From NCBI RefSeq assembly GCF_001975725.1, contig NZ_CP019434.1, positions 2,906,792 through 2,970,791 on the forward strand: 64,000 nt of DNA, read 5' to 3'. Below are positions 18,045-27,511 of the stretch, piece after piece. Position numbers and translations under genes: made by a program. The stretch is from Acidihalobacter ferrooxydans. Its GTDB lineage: Bacteria; Pseudomonadota; Gammaproteobacteria; DSM-5130; Acidihalobacteraceae. The notes under the pieces are model-generated. The model was not told the DNA's origin and did not search any database. It saw only the letters and a list, made by a program, of their open reading frames with translations. Position 1 is the stretch's first letter. The number at the start of each line of letters is the position of its first letter.

Positions 18045-19394
18045 ATGCAGTCTTTCGGACAAAAAGCTCTCAACCGTCGTACAGTCGGCATCGTTGGCGG
18101 GCTACTGGCCTTCTCCACCCTCTTCGGCGCCCATTCGGCTTACGCGGCCGACCGCATCCAGATTCAGTTCTGGAACGCCATGAGCGGCAAGTTGGGCGAG
18201 ACGGTTCAGCACCTGGCCGACGAATTCAACCAGTCGCAGAGTCGCTACACGGTCAAACCCGTATTCAAGGGAACCTACAAACAAACCATGCTCTCGACCA
18301 TCGCGGCGTTCCGGGCACACAACCCGCCCGATATCGTGCAGATCTTCGACGTCGGCACCGCCACCATGATGTCCGCCAAAGGCGCCTACATACCGGTGTA
18401 CGAACTGATGAAAAAAGAACAGATCCCGTTCTCCACCCGGCAGTTCATACCCGCCGCGGCGAGCTACTACTCCAATACCCGCGGCCATCTGGTATCGCTG
18501 CCGTTCAACAGTTCGACGCCGGTGATCTTTTACAACAAGGCGCTGTTCGCCAAGGCCGGCGTGCAGCCACCCAAGACCTGGGCCGAGATGGGCGCAGTCG
18601 GCCAGAAACTACGCGCCACCGGCGCCGCGTGCGGCTTCACCACCGGCTGGCCGGCCTGGGTGCAGCTGGAACAGTTCTCGCTGTGGAACGGCCTGCATTA
18701 CGCTACCCATGACAACGGCTACAAGGCGATCAAAGGCGTCAAGCTGCTGATCAACGAAAAGCCCTACGTCGAACACCTCGCCCGGCTCGGCGCGTGGTCC
18801 AAGTCCGGCGTGTTCGAATACGGTGGCCCGGAGAACAAGAGCCGCCCGCTGTTCGTCAGCGGACATTGCGCCATGTACATGGGCAGCTCGGCCTCCTACG
18901 CCGCTATCAAGGGCGGCGCGCAGTTCCCCTTCGGCATAGCTCCCATGCCCTATGACGCCAGGCTTTCCGGCGCACCTCAGAATACCGTCGTCGGCGGCGC
19001 CTCGCTGTGGGTGATGAAGGGTCTGCCCGCAAGTCACTACGCCGGCATCGCCGCCTTCCTGAAGTTCATGATGTCGGGCAAGGCGCAGGCCTACTGGGCC
19101 AGCCATACCGGCTATGTGCCGGTGACTCTCGCGGGCTTCGAACAACTCAAGCGCGAAGGCTTCTACCAGAAGCAGCCCGGCGCCATGGTCGCCATCGACG
19201 AGCTGTCCAACAAGCCGCCCAGGGCCTGGACCATGGGTATCCGCCTCGGCTACATGCCACAGTTGCGCCAGATCGAACGCAACGAGATGGAAGCCGTGTT
19301 TGCCGGGCACAAGAGTGCGCAAGCCGCGCTCGACGACGCCGCACGTCAGGGCGACAAGCTGCTCGCTCAGTTCGCCGCCAGCGTCGGACAGTAA
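18045..19394 (+). CDS. ugpB: sn-Glycerol-3-phosphate-binding periplasmic protein UgpB
   Basis: Periplasmic receptor of the Ugp ABC importer, which takes up sn-glycerol 3-phosphate and glycerophosphodiesters; 449 residues. The signal peptide has NRRTVGIVGG near residues 10-19 and an AYA-AD cleavage region near 37; the paired arginines could direct it to Tat. The mature protein starts QIQFWNAMSGKLGE, and the blocks DVGTATMMSAKGAYIPVYEL, LPFNSSTPVIFYNK, GGASLWVM and NKPPRAWTMGIRLG are characteristic of UgpB rather than other sugar binders. The ATG at 18045 has GAGGA seven bases upstream and is preferred over the ATG at 18027. First gene of ugpBAEC. Confidence 0.93.
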   Translation: MQSFGQKALNRRTVGIVGGLLAFSTLFGAHSAYAADRIQIQFWNAMSGKLGETVQHLADEFNQSQSRYTVKPVFKGTYKQTMLSTIAAFRAHNPPDIVQIFDVGTATMMSAKGAYIPVYELMKKEQIPFSTRQFIPAAASYYSNTRGHLVSLPFNSSTPVIFYNKALFAKAGVQPPKTWAEMGAVGQKLRATGAACGFTTGWPAWVQLEQFSLWNGLHYATHDNGYKAIKGVKLLINEKPYVEHLARLGAWSKSGVFEYGGPENKSRPLFVSGHCAMYMGSSASYAAIKGGAQFPFGIAPMPYDARLSGAPQNTVVGGASLWVMKGLPASHYAGIAAFLKFMMSGKAQAYWASHTGYVPVTLAGFEQLKREGFYQKQPGAMVAIDELSNKPPRAWTMGIRLGYMPQLRQIERNEMEAVFAGHKSAQAALDDAARQGDKLLAQFAASVGQ

Positions 19395-19407
19395 GACTGC
19401 CACACGC

Positions 19408-19440
19408 AGGGACGGGACGCACCGCAGCGCGCCCGTCCCT
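19408..19440 (+). terminator. Intercistronic hairpin between ugpB and ugpA
   Basis: AGGGACGGG (19408-19416) pairs with CCCGTCCCT (19432-19440) across a 15-base loop. It lies 14 bases after the ugpB stop and 35 before ugpA. Such hairpins after binding-protein genes of ABC operons often stabilise the upstream mRNA or attenuate downstream expression so that the receptor is made in excess. No T-run follows. Confidence 0.55.
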
Positions 19441-19474
19441 CTGACCTTGCGCTTCAGCGAACAGAGTCAAAAGC

Positions 19475-20365
19475 GTGCGCTCGAACGATTCCAGTCCATT
19501 TCCTCAGCGTTGGCTGCCCTACCTGCTACTCGCACCGCAGCTGGTGATCACGCTGGTCTTCTTCGTCTGGCCGACATACGACGCACTATCAGGCGCCTTT
19601 TACCAATCCAGCCCCTTTGGTCTGGGCACGCACTTTGCGGGTCTGGCTAACTTCACCGCGCTGTTCACCGACCCCAACTACCTGCATGCCTTTGGCGTTA
19701 CCGCGCTTTATGCGGTCGCCACTACCCTGGCGTCGATGGGGCTGGGCTTGCTCCTGGCCGTACTCACCGAAGGCCTGTTACGCGGACATACACTGTTTCG
19801 CACGCTGTTCATCTGGCCCTACGCAGTCGCCCCCGCGATCGCCGGCGCGCTGTGGATGTTTATGTTCGCGCCGCAAGTCGGCCCGGGTACCCGCCTGCTT
19901 ATCGCGCTGGGCATTCACTGGAACTACACTCTGCACGGTCATCAGGCCATGCTGCTTGTGATTGCTCTAACCGCCTGGCAGCAGATCGCCTACAATTTCC
20001 TGTTTTTCACCGCCGGCCTGCAAGGCATCCCCGCGTCACTCTTGGAAGCCGCCGCATTGGATGGCTCCGGGCCAATTCGTCGATTCTGGGACGTCACCTT
20101 CCCGCTGCTCGCACCGACTACTTTTTTCCTGCTGGTGATGAATACGCTCTATGTGTTCTTCGACACCTTCGGCGTCATCCAGATCGTGACCCAGGGTGGA
20201 CCTGCCAACGCCACCACCACACTGGTCTACAAGCTCTATGAGGACGGCTTCCAGAATCTCAATCTCGGTTCGGCCGCTGCGCAATCGATCATCCTGATGA
20301 CGCTGGTCGGTCTGCTCACCGTCTTCCAATTCCGCTACCTCGACCGCAAGGTGCATTACCAATGA
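19475..20365 (+). CDS. ugpA: sn-Glycerol-3-phosphate ABC transporter permease UgpA
   Basis: Inner-membrane permease, 296 residues with about six helices. RWLPYLLLAPQLVITLVFF at the N-terminus and the segments LPYAVAPAI-like WPYAVAPAIAGALWM, QQIAYNFLFFTAGLQ and [12 protein letters not shown] at the end match UgpA closely. The EAA loop is SLLEAAALDGSGPIRRF (about residues 188-204). The start is a GTG at 19475 with only a weak ribosome site, which together with the preceding hairpin suggests lower expression than ugpB. The stop overlaps the ugpE start (ATGA). Confidence 0.93.
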   Translation: MRSNDSSPFPQRWLPYLLLAPQLVITLVFFVWPTYDALSGAFYQSSPFGLGTHFAGLANFTALFTDPNYLHAFGVTALYAVATTLASMGLGLLLAVLTEGLLRGHTLFRTLFIWPYAVAPAIAGALWMFMFAPQVGPGTRLLIALGIHWNYTLHGHQAMLLVIALTAWQQIAYNFLFFTAGLQGIPASLLEAAALDGSGPIRRFWDVTFPLLAPTTFFLLVMNTLYVFFDTFGVIQIVTQGGPANATTTLVYKLYEDGFQNLNLGSAAAQSIILMTLVGLLTVFQFRYLDRKVHYQ

Positions 20366-21201
20366 ACGTGCGTAAAGCTCACGCAGGTCGCATCGTTTTG
20401 CTGACGCTCGTCGCGATATTGGTTGCTGTGCCACTGTACATCGCCCTTGTTGCCGCAAGCCACAGTCCGCGCGATCTGCTCGGGCAGTTTCCGCTGCTGC
20501 CCGGTCACCAACTGGGGCACAACTTCGCCAGTGCGCTGGTCAAGGGATTGCCGGGCGCGCCACCAGTCTGGTTGATGCTCGGCAACAGCCTGCTGATGGC
20601 GCTGGGTATCGCCATCGGAAAGCTGGTGATTTCCATTCTGTCCGCCTACGCCGTGGTCTATTTTCGTTTCCCGCTGCGCATGACCGCCTTCTGGCTGATA
20701 TTCATGACGCTGATGCTCCCGGTCGAAGTGCGCTTTTTCCCAACGTATCAAGTCACCGCCGGTCTGCATCTACTCAACAGCTACGGCGGCCTGATCCTGC
20801 CTCTGATCGCCTCTGCAACCGCAACGTTTCTATTCCGCCAGTTCTTTCTCACCCTTCCGCGCGAACTGGTCGACGCCGCGCGCATCGATGGCGCGGGGCC
20901 GTTGCGGTTTTTCTTCGACACCGCGCTGCCGCTGTCGCGCACCAACATCGCAGCACTGTTCGTACTCGAATTTGTCTACGGCTGGAACCAGTTCTTGTGG
21001 CCATTGCTGACGACCACCCACCAACGCTATGCGACCATTGTGATGGGCATTCAGGGCATGATCACCGCCTCGCAGAGTTTCGCTCTGCCCCAGTGGAACC
21101 TCATCATGGCCACCGCGATCCTCGCCCTGACGCCACCGGTGCTGGTGGTGGTGCTCATGCAGCGCTGGTTCATCAAAGGCCTGACCGAGACGGAGAAGTA
21201 A
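20362..21201 (+). CDS. ugpE: sn-Glycerol-3-phosphate ABC transporter permease UgpE
   Basis: Second permease of the Ugp importer, 279 residues, six predicted helices. The EAA loop is [19 protein letters not shown] (about residues 169-187). The block [15 protein letters not shown] and the C-terminal [14 protein letters not shown] are typical of UgpE/MalG-type subunits. It starts in a four-base overlap with ugpA and its TAA overlaps the ugpC ATG by one base, so the three genes are probably translationally coupled. Confidence 0.92.
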   Translation: MNVRKAHAGRIVLLTLVAILVAVPLYIALVAASHSPRDLLGQFPLLPGHQLGHNFASALVKGLPGAPPVWLMLGNSLLMALGIAIGKLVISILSAYAVVYFRFPLRMTAFWLIFMTLMLPVEVRFFPTYQVTAGLHLLNSYGGLILPLIASATATFLFRQFFLTLPRELVDAARIDGAGPLRFFFDTALPLSRTNIAALFVLEFVYGWNQFLWPLLTTTHQRYATIVMGIQGMITASQSFALPQWNLIMATAILALTPPVLVVVLMQRWFIKGLTETEK

Positions 21202-22268
21202 TGGCCACACTCACCCTGCGTTCTCTGGCCAAACGCTTTGGCGAGTCCGTCGCGCTCACGCCGACTGATCTGGAAGTCGCCGACGGCGAATTCGTGGTGC
21301 TGGTCGGCCCCTCGGGCTGTGGCAAGACCACGCTGCTACGCATGGTCGCCGGGCTGGAATCGCCCAGTGGCGGCGACATCCTGATCGGAGGGCAGCGTGT
21401 CAACGCTCTGGAGCCGCGCGCCCGAGACATCGCGATGGTGTTCCAGAACTACGCGCTGTATCCACACATGAGCGTGCGCAAAAACCTCGCTTACGGCCTC
21501 AAGCTGCGCCGCATGGACAAAGCGGAAATTGCGCGCCGCGTGGCCTGGGCCGCCGAACTGCTCGGCTTGAACGAATACCTTGACCGCAAGCCACGCGCCC
21601 TGTCCGGCGGCCAGCGCCAGCGTGTCGCTATGGGGCGCGCTATTGTGCGCGAACCGCAAGTGTTTCTGTTCGACGAACCGCTGTCCAACCTCGATGCCAA
21701 ACTGCGTGCTGCGGTGCGTGTCGAGATCAAACGCCTGCATCAACGCCTCGCCACCACCACGCTATACGTCACGCACGATCAGGTCGAAGCGATGACTCTG
21801 GCGCAACGCGTCGTGGTGATGAATCGTGGCCGCGTCGAACAGATCGGCCATCCCTCCGAGGTCTACGCACGCCCGGCCACGACCTTCGTCGCCGGATTCC
21901 TCGGCTCCCCGCCGATGAATCTGTTCGAGGCGCGGCTGACCGCCGCCGGCGACGCCGTGGAAGTGTCCGGCCTGGATGCCCCGCTGCCGCTACCGGCGCC
22001 AGTTGCCAACGGCAATCGCGCCGTCACCCTCGGCATCCGCCCGGAAGCCTTCGTTCCGGATACCGCGGGCACGCTACCCTTCGCGTTGGATCTGGAAGAA
22101 CCTCTGGGCGCGGAAACGCTGCTGCACGGACAGCTCGGCGGCCAAGCCTGCACCCTGCGCCTGAGCGCCGACACCCTGCCTGCAGATGCAACTGCGGTCA
22201 CCCGCCTCAGCGTCGTGCCCGAAGCGCTGCATCTGTTTGATGCCGAAAGCGGCGCGCGTCTGCGATGA
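21201..22268 (+). CDS. ugpC: sn-Glycerol-3-phosphate ABC transporter ATP-binding protein UgpC
   Basis: ATPase of the Ugp importer, 355 residues. Walker A GPSGCGKT at 36-43, Q-loop at [13 protein letters not shown] signature LSGGQ at 134-138, Walker B FLFDEP with Glu159, and the switch histidine in VTHDQVEAM are all present. The C-terminal OB-like regulatory region (TOBE-type, from about residue 235; [10 protein letters not shown]) marks the MalK/UgpC class. A GGAGAAG ribosome site sits inside the end of ugpE. No ugpQ phosphodiesterase follows; the operon ends here and decayed repeats follow. Confidence 0.92.
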   Translation: MATLTLRSLAKRFGESVALTPTDLEVADGEFVVLVGPSGCGKTTLLRMVAGLESPSGGDILIGGQRVNALEPRARDIAMVFQNYALYPHMSVRKNLAYGLKLRRMDKAEIARRVAWAAELLGLNEYLDRKPRALSGGQRQRVAMGRAIVREPQVFLFDEPLSNLDAKLRAAVRVEIKRLHQRLATTTLYVTHDQVEAMTLAQRVVVMNRGRVEQIGHPSEVYARPATTFVAGFLGSPPMNLFEARLTAAGDAVEVSGLDAPLPLPAPVANGNRAVTLGIRPEAFVPDTAGTLPFALDLEEPLGAETLLHGQLGGQACTLRLSADTLPADATAVTRLSVVPEALHLFDAESGARLR

Positions 22269-22376
22269 GCCTGTTAGCAGAGAAACAGATGGCTATCGAT
22301 TCCTCCATGCCTGCTTGCAAAGGCCGCCGGGTTGGCTGACCATCTATCGGCGCCCGAGCGCTCTGGCTTTCACCGA

Positions 22377-22538
22377 CCCCGGATATTTCTGTAGTGTGCT
22401 GCTATCGCGCCGGATAGGAGTTTCACAAGATACACCGCAGGAAAGGCGGTCGAAAAAGAGCGGGTTGTGGGCCCATTATCCCATCGCCTATTATCCCATC
22501 GCCGCAGCCGATTCTTTCCAAGTCCGACAGGCTCCTGG
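22377..22538. repeat. Chimera of a family A half and a family B half
   Basis: Positions 22377-22449 match the left half of family A (CGCGCCGGATAGGAGTTTCACAAG and onward, diverged), and from about 22450 (TCGAAAAAGAGCGGG) the sequence switches to the right half of family B, ending GTCCGACAGGCTC-CTGG. Within the B part, TATTATCCCATCGCC occurs twice in tandem. The composite looks like a deletion or insertion that joined two neighbouring elements. It lies between ugpC and a small membrane-protein gene and is not coding. Confidence 0.7.
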
Positions 22539-22592
22539 ACACCCGGCAAGCTTGCGAACCGGGATGACCGCCCATTCCATGAAAGGATTCTC

Positions 22593-23081
22593 ATGCGTCG
22601 CTTGAAATACTTGCTCGATTACATCTCCACCAGCATTTATCTGTTCGCTGCCATCGCTCTCATGGTGATGGCGCTGGCCACGATGTTCCGCTCCGTTTAT
22701 GAGGTCTACCAAAGCCTGCTCCACACGACCTCGATGCCCGATGGCTTTTTCATCCCCATCATCCTGCAATCGGTGGGCGCGATTGTCATCGCGGTGGCTA
22801 TTCTGGATGTGGCCAAATATATGGTTGAAGAGGAGGTGTTCCGAAACAAGCAACTGCGTTCGGCCGTGGAGGCGCGCAGAACCCTGACCAAGATCATTGT
22901 GATCGCCATCATCGCCGTGACGATCGAAGCCTTGATCTACATTTTCAAGGCCGGCACGAAGGATCTGGCACTGCTCGTTTACCCGGCAGCGCTGCTGGGC
23001 GCTGTGGTGTTCTTGTTGATCGGGCTCGGGGCGTATCAGCGCCTCAGCGTCGATGTGGAAAAGAGACACAACGAGCAGTAA
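22593..23081 (+). CDS. Conserved four-helix membrane protein of unknown function
   Basis: 162 residues with four hydrophobic segments at about 13-35, 57-80, 103-123 and 130-152. The loops hold charged segments, among them KYMVEEEVFRNKQLRSAVEARR between helices 2 and 3, with the tail VDVEKRHNEQ at the C-terminus. The ATG at 22593 has GAAAGGA eight bases upstream. I do not recognise the family with confidence; size and topology recall PsiE-like or YqhA-like small membrane proteins. It stands alone, downstream of the decayed repeats, and converges with the hemW operon. Confidence 0.65.
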   Translation: MRRLKYLLDYISTSIYLFAAIALMVMALATMFRSVYEVYQSLLHTTSMPDGFFIPIILQSVGAIVIAVAILDVAKYMVEEEVFRNKQLRSAVEARRTLTKIIVIAIIAVTIEALIYIFKAGTKDLALLVYPAALLGAVVFLLIGLGAYQRLSVDVEKRHNEQ

Positions 23082-23232
23082 TGCCGCGTCGCGCTGGAGC
23101 GGTTCTTGCCATAGCGCAACGGGATGCCGGGTAAAACACTCGCGTCGCCTGGGCCGACGGCAGGCGCCCCCAACAGCGGAGAATTGATTGGCGGCGTGCT
23201 TGAGGGGCTTGCGATGCGCGACGACGTCAGCG

Positions 23233-23430
23233 TCAGCCGTTGGCCGGAGTGGCCTCGACGGCTTCGATGGCACCATCGGCGTCCAGCGTGATGCGCAGTT
23301 GCGCTGGCGCGCAGCAGACCCGGCAGTCTTCGATCAGCGTCTGGCTGCCGGCGGTGAGGTCGATTTCCACCTCAAAGGGTTCGCCACAGGTCGGGCAGAC
23401 GATGGTGGTGTATTCGATCAGCTGAGTCAT
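23233..23430 (-). CDS. CPXCG-motif cysteine-rich protein
   Basis: 65-residue protein with CPTCGEPFEVEID near the start and CRVCCAPAQL about 20 residues later, a four-cysteine metal-binding arrangement of the CPXCG family found in many proteobacteria. Function is unknown; zinc binding is expected from the paired CxxC motifs. Its ATG overlaps the hemW stop codon (ATGA), so it is the last gene of rph-rdgB-hemW and likely co-translated. Small, but the strong motif and operon position make it a credible gene. Confidence 0.85.
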   Translation of the reverse strand: MTQLIEYTTIVCPTCGEPFEVEIDLTAGSQTLIEDCRVCCAPAQLRITLDADGAIEAVEATPANG

Positions 23431-24593
23431 GGGCGCGATCCGGGGAGAAAGAGCGCGATCAGATCATTGAGAAAGCGCCAGCCGAGCGGACTGGGGCGCA
23501 AGTGCGCGCCTTGTACTTCGAGCAGATCGCGGGCCAGCGCGTGTTCGACGCCGGGGGTGAGGTGCGCTTGCGACAGGCCGGTGCGCGCCTCGAACAGGGC
23601 GAGGTCGAAGCCTTCGTGCAGACGCAACGCGTTGAGCATGAATTCGAACACGCGTGCATCCGCGGCGATGCGTTCCTCGCCGCCCCAGGCCTTGCCGGCC
23701 TTGACGCCGGCAAGGTACTGCGCGGGCTGGCGCAGCTTCCAGCGGCGCACGATGCTGCCATCGGCGGGCTGGGTGAGCTTGCCGTGCGCGCCCGCGCCAA
23801 GGCCGAGGTAGTCACCGAAGGTCCAGTAGTTGAGATTGTGGCGGCAGCGTTTGCCGGGTTGCGCGTAGGCGGACACTTCGTACTGCGCATAGCCGGCGGC
23901 GGCAAGGCGATCCTGCGCAGTTTGCTGGATGGCGCCGATCAGATCGTCGTCGGGCAGTTCGGGCGGACGGGCATGGAACAGGGTGTTCGGCTCCAGCGTG
24001 AGCTGATAGTAGGAGATGTGTTCGGGGGCGCAGGCGAGCGCGGCGTCGAGGTCCGCGCGCGCGGCAGCCGCATCCTGCCCCGGCAGGCCGAACATGAGGT
24101 CGAGGTTGATGTTGCTGAAGCCCGCGCGACGGGCAATGTCGACCGCGCGACGGGCTTCGTCACCATCGTGGATGCGGCCCAGGCGCTGGAGCATGGCCGT
24201 ATCGAAGCTCTGAATACCGATGGACAGGCGGTTGATGCCGAGACGGCGGTAATCGGCGAAGCGGGCCTGCTCGAAGGTGCCGGGATTGGCTTCGAGGGTG
24301 ATTTCAAGGCTGGGCCGCAGCGGCAGACGCATGCGCAGGCCGTCGAGCAATGCTTCGAGCGCGGCGGCGGAGAACAGGCTGGGCGTGCCGCCGCCGATGA
24401 ACACGCTTTCAATGCGCCGTCCCCAGATGCGCGGCAGTTCTGCGTCGAGATCGGCGAGCAGGGCGGCGACGTATTCGCGCTCGGGCAGTTCGCCGTCCTG
24501 CTGGAAGGAGTTGAAGTCGCAGTACGGGCATTTGCGCACGCACCACGGCAGGTGAATGTAGACCGCCAGCGGGATGGGCTCGCTGAAGTCCAT
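23427..24593 (-). CDS. hemW: Heme chaperone HemW (radical SAM, HemN-like)
   Basis: 388-residue radical SAM protein. YIHLPWCVRKCPYCDFNSF contains the CxxxCxxC cluster motif (Cys18, Cys22, Cys25). The following GGGTPSLF and LDLMFGLPGQ blocks are typical of the HemN/HemW family. Length and lack of the long HemN N-terminal region, plus the location after rdgB, point to HemW (heme trafficking to respiratory enzymes) rather than coproporphyrinogen dehydrogenase. Eight bases separate it from rdgB upstream; it overlaps the CPXCG gene downstream. Confidence 0.92.
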   Translation of the reverse strand: MDFSEPIPLAVYIHLPWCVRKCPYCDFNSFQQDGELPEREYVAALLADLDAELPRIWGRRIESVFIGGGTPSLFSAAALEALLDGLRMRLPLRPSLEITLEANPGTFEQARFADYRRLGINRLSIGIQSFDTAMLQRLGRIHDGDEARRAVDIARRAGFSNINLDLMFGLPGQDAAAARADLDAALACAPEHISYYQLTLEPNTLFHARPPELPDDDLIGAIQQTAQDRLAAAGYAQYEVSAYAQPGKRCRHNLNYWTFGDYLGLGAGAHGKLTQPADGSIVRRWKLRQPAQYLAGVKAGKAWGGEERIAADARVFEFMLNALRLHEGFDLALFEARTGLSQAHLTPGVEHALARDLLEVQGAHLRPSPLGWRFLNDLIALFLPGSRP

Positions 24594-24601
24594 ACGCGTG
24601 C

Positions 24602-25213
24602 TCAGGCTTCAGTCAGCGCGGCGAGCAGTCGGCGCAAGGCCTGGCCGCGATGGCTGAGGCGGTTTTTTTCCGCGGCGCTCAGTTCGGCGGCGCTGCCGGT
24701 GTGGCCGAGCGGCTGGAACAGCGGATCGTAACCGAAGCCGCCGATGCCACGCGGCGCGTCAAGAATACGCCCGTCCCAGGCGCCTTCGGCAAGCAGCGGC
24801 GAGGGGTCGGTGGCGTGGCGCATGAACACGACCACGCTGCGAAAGCGCGCGCGGCGCCGCGCCGGCGCGAGTCCGTCGAGCGCGGCGAGCAGCTTGGCGT
24901 TGTTGGCCGCGTCATCGCCGTCCGTACCGGCGTATCGCGCCGAATAGATGCCGGGCGAGCCGTGCAGCGCATCGACTTCGATGCCGGAGTCGTCGGCGAT
25001 GGCCGGCAGGCCGGTATGGACGGCGGCATTGCGCGCCTTGAGGATGGCGTTTTCGACGAAGCTGAGACCGGTTTCCTCGGCTTCGGGCACATCGAAGGTC
25101 GATTGCGGCAACACCTGCACGCCGAGATCGGCGAGCAGAGCACCCAGCTCGCGCACCTTGCCGGCGTTGCCGCTGGCCAGGACGATGCGGTCGATACCGG
25201 CAAGACGGTTCAT
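24602..25213 (-). CDS. rdgB: XTP/dITP diphosphatase RdgB
   Basis: House-cleaning pyrophosphatase that hydrolyses dITP, ITP and XTP to monophosphates, preventing their use by polymerases; 203 residues. IVLASGNAGKVRE at the N-terminus (triphosphate binding), ENAILKAR, ADDSGIEVDALHG and SARYAG are conserved family motifs, and FGYDPLF and LSHRGQAL near the C-terminus are also present. It follows rph by two bases and precedes hemW by eight, so all are one operon. Confidence 0.95.
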   Translation of the reverse strand: MNRLAGIDRIVLASGNAGKVRELGALLADLGVQVLPQSTFDVPEAEETGLSFVENAILKARNAAVHTGLPAIADDSGIEVDALHGSPGIYSARYAGTDGDDAANNAKLLAALDGLAPARRRARFRSVVVFMRHATDPSPLLAEGAWDGRILDAPRGIGGFGYDPLFQPLGHTGSAAELSAAEKNRLSHRGQALRRLLAALTEA

Positions 25214-25215
25214 GC

Positions 25216-25932
<717 letters not shown>

Positions 25933-26057
25933 GCGGTACTCCTGCTGTGACTGAATGATAGGCGCGGCATTATAGGCATGCTCACACTGGCAATCCACGC
26001 GCATTGCAACACGCGGATCACGACTCGGGCGCGTAGAATGCCCCGCGTGACTTATAT

Positions 26058-26219
26058 AACCCGAATGTCTCACAACGACCACCGATCTTGCGGGTCTTTT
26101 GATTCCACAAGAGATATTTCCTCAGTCGGCCGTCATCACCGATACGCCGCTCCTACGGAAATTCTCTTGTGAAAACACTATCCGGCGCGACATCAGCACT
26201 CGCTGTGAAACATCCGGAT
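26058..26219. repeat. Family A inverted-repeat element, copy A3
   Basis: Left end AACCCGAATGTCTCACAACG, right end TGTGAAACATCCGGAT; inner pair TTCCACAAGAGA / TCTCTTGTGAAA. Orientation is opposite to A1 and A2. It fills the space between the divergent genes rph and yicC and stops about 13 bases before the yicC start, directly next to its ribosome-binding site, so the yicC 5' untranslated region must include all or part of it unless its promoter lies in the element. Confidence 0.87.
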
Positions 26220-26232
26220 CAGGGAGAGTAAT

Positions 26233-27099
26233 ATGGTTCAAAGCATGACCGCGTTCGCCCGCAGCGAACTGCACGGCGAGTGGGGCACCCTGAGCTGCGA
26301 GCTGCGCAGTGTCAATCACCGCTATCTGGACATCAGCCTGCGCCTGCCGGAAGAGTTGCGCGCGGCTGAAAGCGCGATGCGCGAACGGCTCCAGGCGGGG
26401 CTGAGCCGCGGCAAGGTGGAATGCGCGCTGCGCTATCAGGCGCCGGCCGCGACGAGCGCGGGTGTCGAGGTGGATCACGCGACGGTGCGCGCACTGCTCG
26501 CGGCCAGCGCGGAGGTCGAAACCCTGATGGGCGCCGCGAGTCAGTACACGGCGCTGGAGGTGTTGCGCTGGCCCGGCGTGGTGCGCGAACCCAAGCGCGA
26601 TCTGGCGCCGCTGCACACCGCGGCACAGACGCTGGTGAACGATGCGCTGGATGCGTTCATCGCCACCCGCCAGGCCGAGGGGACGCGGCTTGCCGAGCTG
26701 ATCCGCCAACGCGCCGCGGCGATCACGCAGCAGCTTGCGCGGGTGCGTAGCCGCCGCAAGGCGTTGGTCGGCGGCCTGCTGGACAAATACCGCGCCCGCT
26801 TGGCCGACCTGGGTGTCGAGGCCGAACCGGGGCGGCTGGAACAGGAACTGGCCATCGCTGCGCAGCGGCTCGACGTGGACGAAGAACTGGATCGCCTCGA
26901 CAGCCATCTGACCGAATTGCACGCCGTGCTCGACCGCGACGAACCGATCGGTCGCCGGCTGGATTTCCTGATGCAGGAATTCAACCGGGAAGCGAACACG
27001 CTCGGCTCCAAATCCGCGGACATCGAAACCACGCAGGCCGCGGTCGAACTCAAAGTGCTCATCGAACAGATGCGCGAACAGATCCAGAACATCGAGTAG
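26233..27099 (+). CDS. yicC: YicC-family endoribonuclease
   Basis: 288-residue member of the YicC family, reported as an endoribonuclease acting on structured RNAs. The start MVQSMTAFARSE and SVNHRYLDISLRLPEELR are the family N-terminal signature, and the C-terminal part (DLGVEAEPGRLEQE, FLMQEFNREANTLGSKS) is the DUF1732 region with the conserved acidic and NREANT motifs. The ATG follows GGGAGAG; this site abuts repeat A3. Divergent to rph as in E. coli, and followed by a small DUF2007 gene 11 bases later. Confidence 0.93.
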   Translation: MVQSMTAFARSELHGEWGTLSCELRSVNHRYLDISLRLPEELRAAESAMRERLQAGLSRGKVECALRYQAPAATSAGVEVDHATVRALLAASAEVETLMGAASQYTALEVLRWPGVVREPKRDLAPLHTAAQTLVNDALDAFIATRQAEGTRLAELIRQRAAAITQQLARVRSRRKALVGGLLDKYRARLADLGVEAEPGRLEQELAIAAQRLDVDEELDRLDSHLTELHAVLDRDEPIGRRLDFLMQEFNREANTLGSKSADIETTQAAVELKVLIEQMREQIQNIE

Positions 27100-27110
27100 G
27101 CGCGTGAACG

Positions 27111-27428
27111 ATGAAAAAAGTCTACGCTGCCCCGGACTCTCTCAGCGCCGGCCATGTGCGCAACCTGCTGCAGCAGGCAGGCATCGATGCCCGCCTGCGC
27201 AACCAGTACCTCACCGGCGGGGTGGGCGATCTGCCCGTCAACGAATGCTGGCCGGAGGTATGGGTGGATGATAGCGACGAACTGCGCGCGCTGAGCCTGC
27301 TGGCCGAACTCAAGGCCCAGACGGCACGCCCCGGACCGGATTGGGTCTGCCCGCAGTGCGGCGAAGTCAACGAAGGCCAGTTCAGCGAATGCTGGCGTTG
27401 CGGCGCGCAGCGGAAATCGCTCGAATAA
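27111..27428 (+). CDS. DUF2007-type protein with C-terminal zinc ribbon
   Basis: 105 residues. The N-terminal 70 resemble DUF2007 (putative signal-transducing) proteins: MKKVYAAPDSLSAGHVRNLLQQAGI, then WPEVWVDDSDELRALSLL. The C-terminus has CPQCGEVNEGQFSECWRCG, a four-cysteine zinc ribbon (CxxC-N10-CxxC). It lies 11 bases after yicC and probably shares its transcript. Role unknown; family members are thought to be regulatory or binding proteins. The start ATG is preceded by a GTGAACG-type weak ribosome site. Confidence 0.8.
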   Translation: MKKVYAAPDSLSAGHVRNLLQQAGIDARLRNQYLTGGVGDLPVNECWPEVWVDDSDELRALSLLAELKAQTARPGPDWVCPQCGEVNEGQFSECWRCGAQRKSLE

Positions 27429-27441
27429 TTGTTGCGCCCCC

Positions 27442-27467
27442 CTTGATATCGCGCTGACCGACCATTA
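27442..27467 (+). promoter_or_regulatory. Sigma-32-like heat-shock promoter before hsp20
   Basis: CTTGATA (27442-27448), 13 bases, then CCATTA (27462-27467), close to the RpoH pattern CTTGAAA-N13..15-CCCCATNT with some mismatches. It is 45 bases upstream of the small heat-shock gene. The -10 region lies in an inverted repeat (CCATTA-CT-TAATGG). This is a pattern match supported by the gene it serves. Confidence 0.5.
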
Positions 27468-27511
27468 CTTAATGGTCAGCGATAAACCAAATGATTTCAA
27501 GGAGGTGTCCC

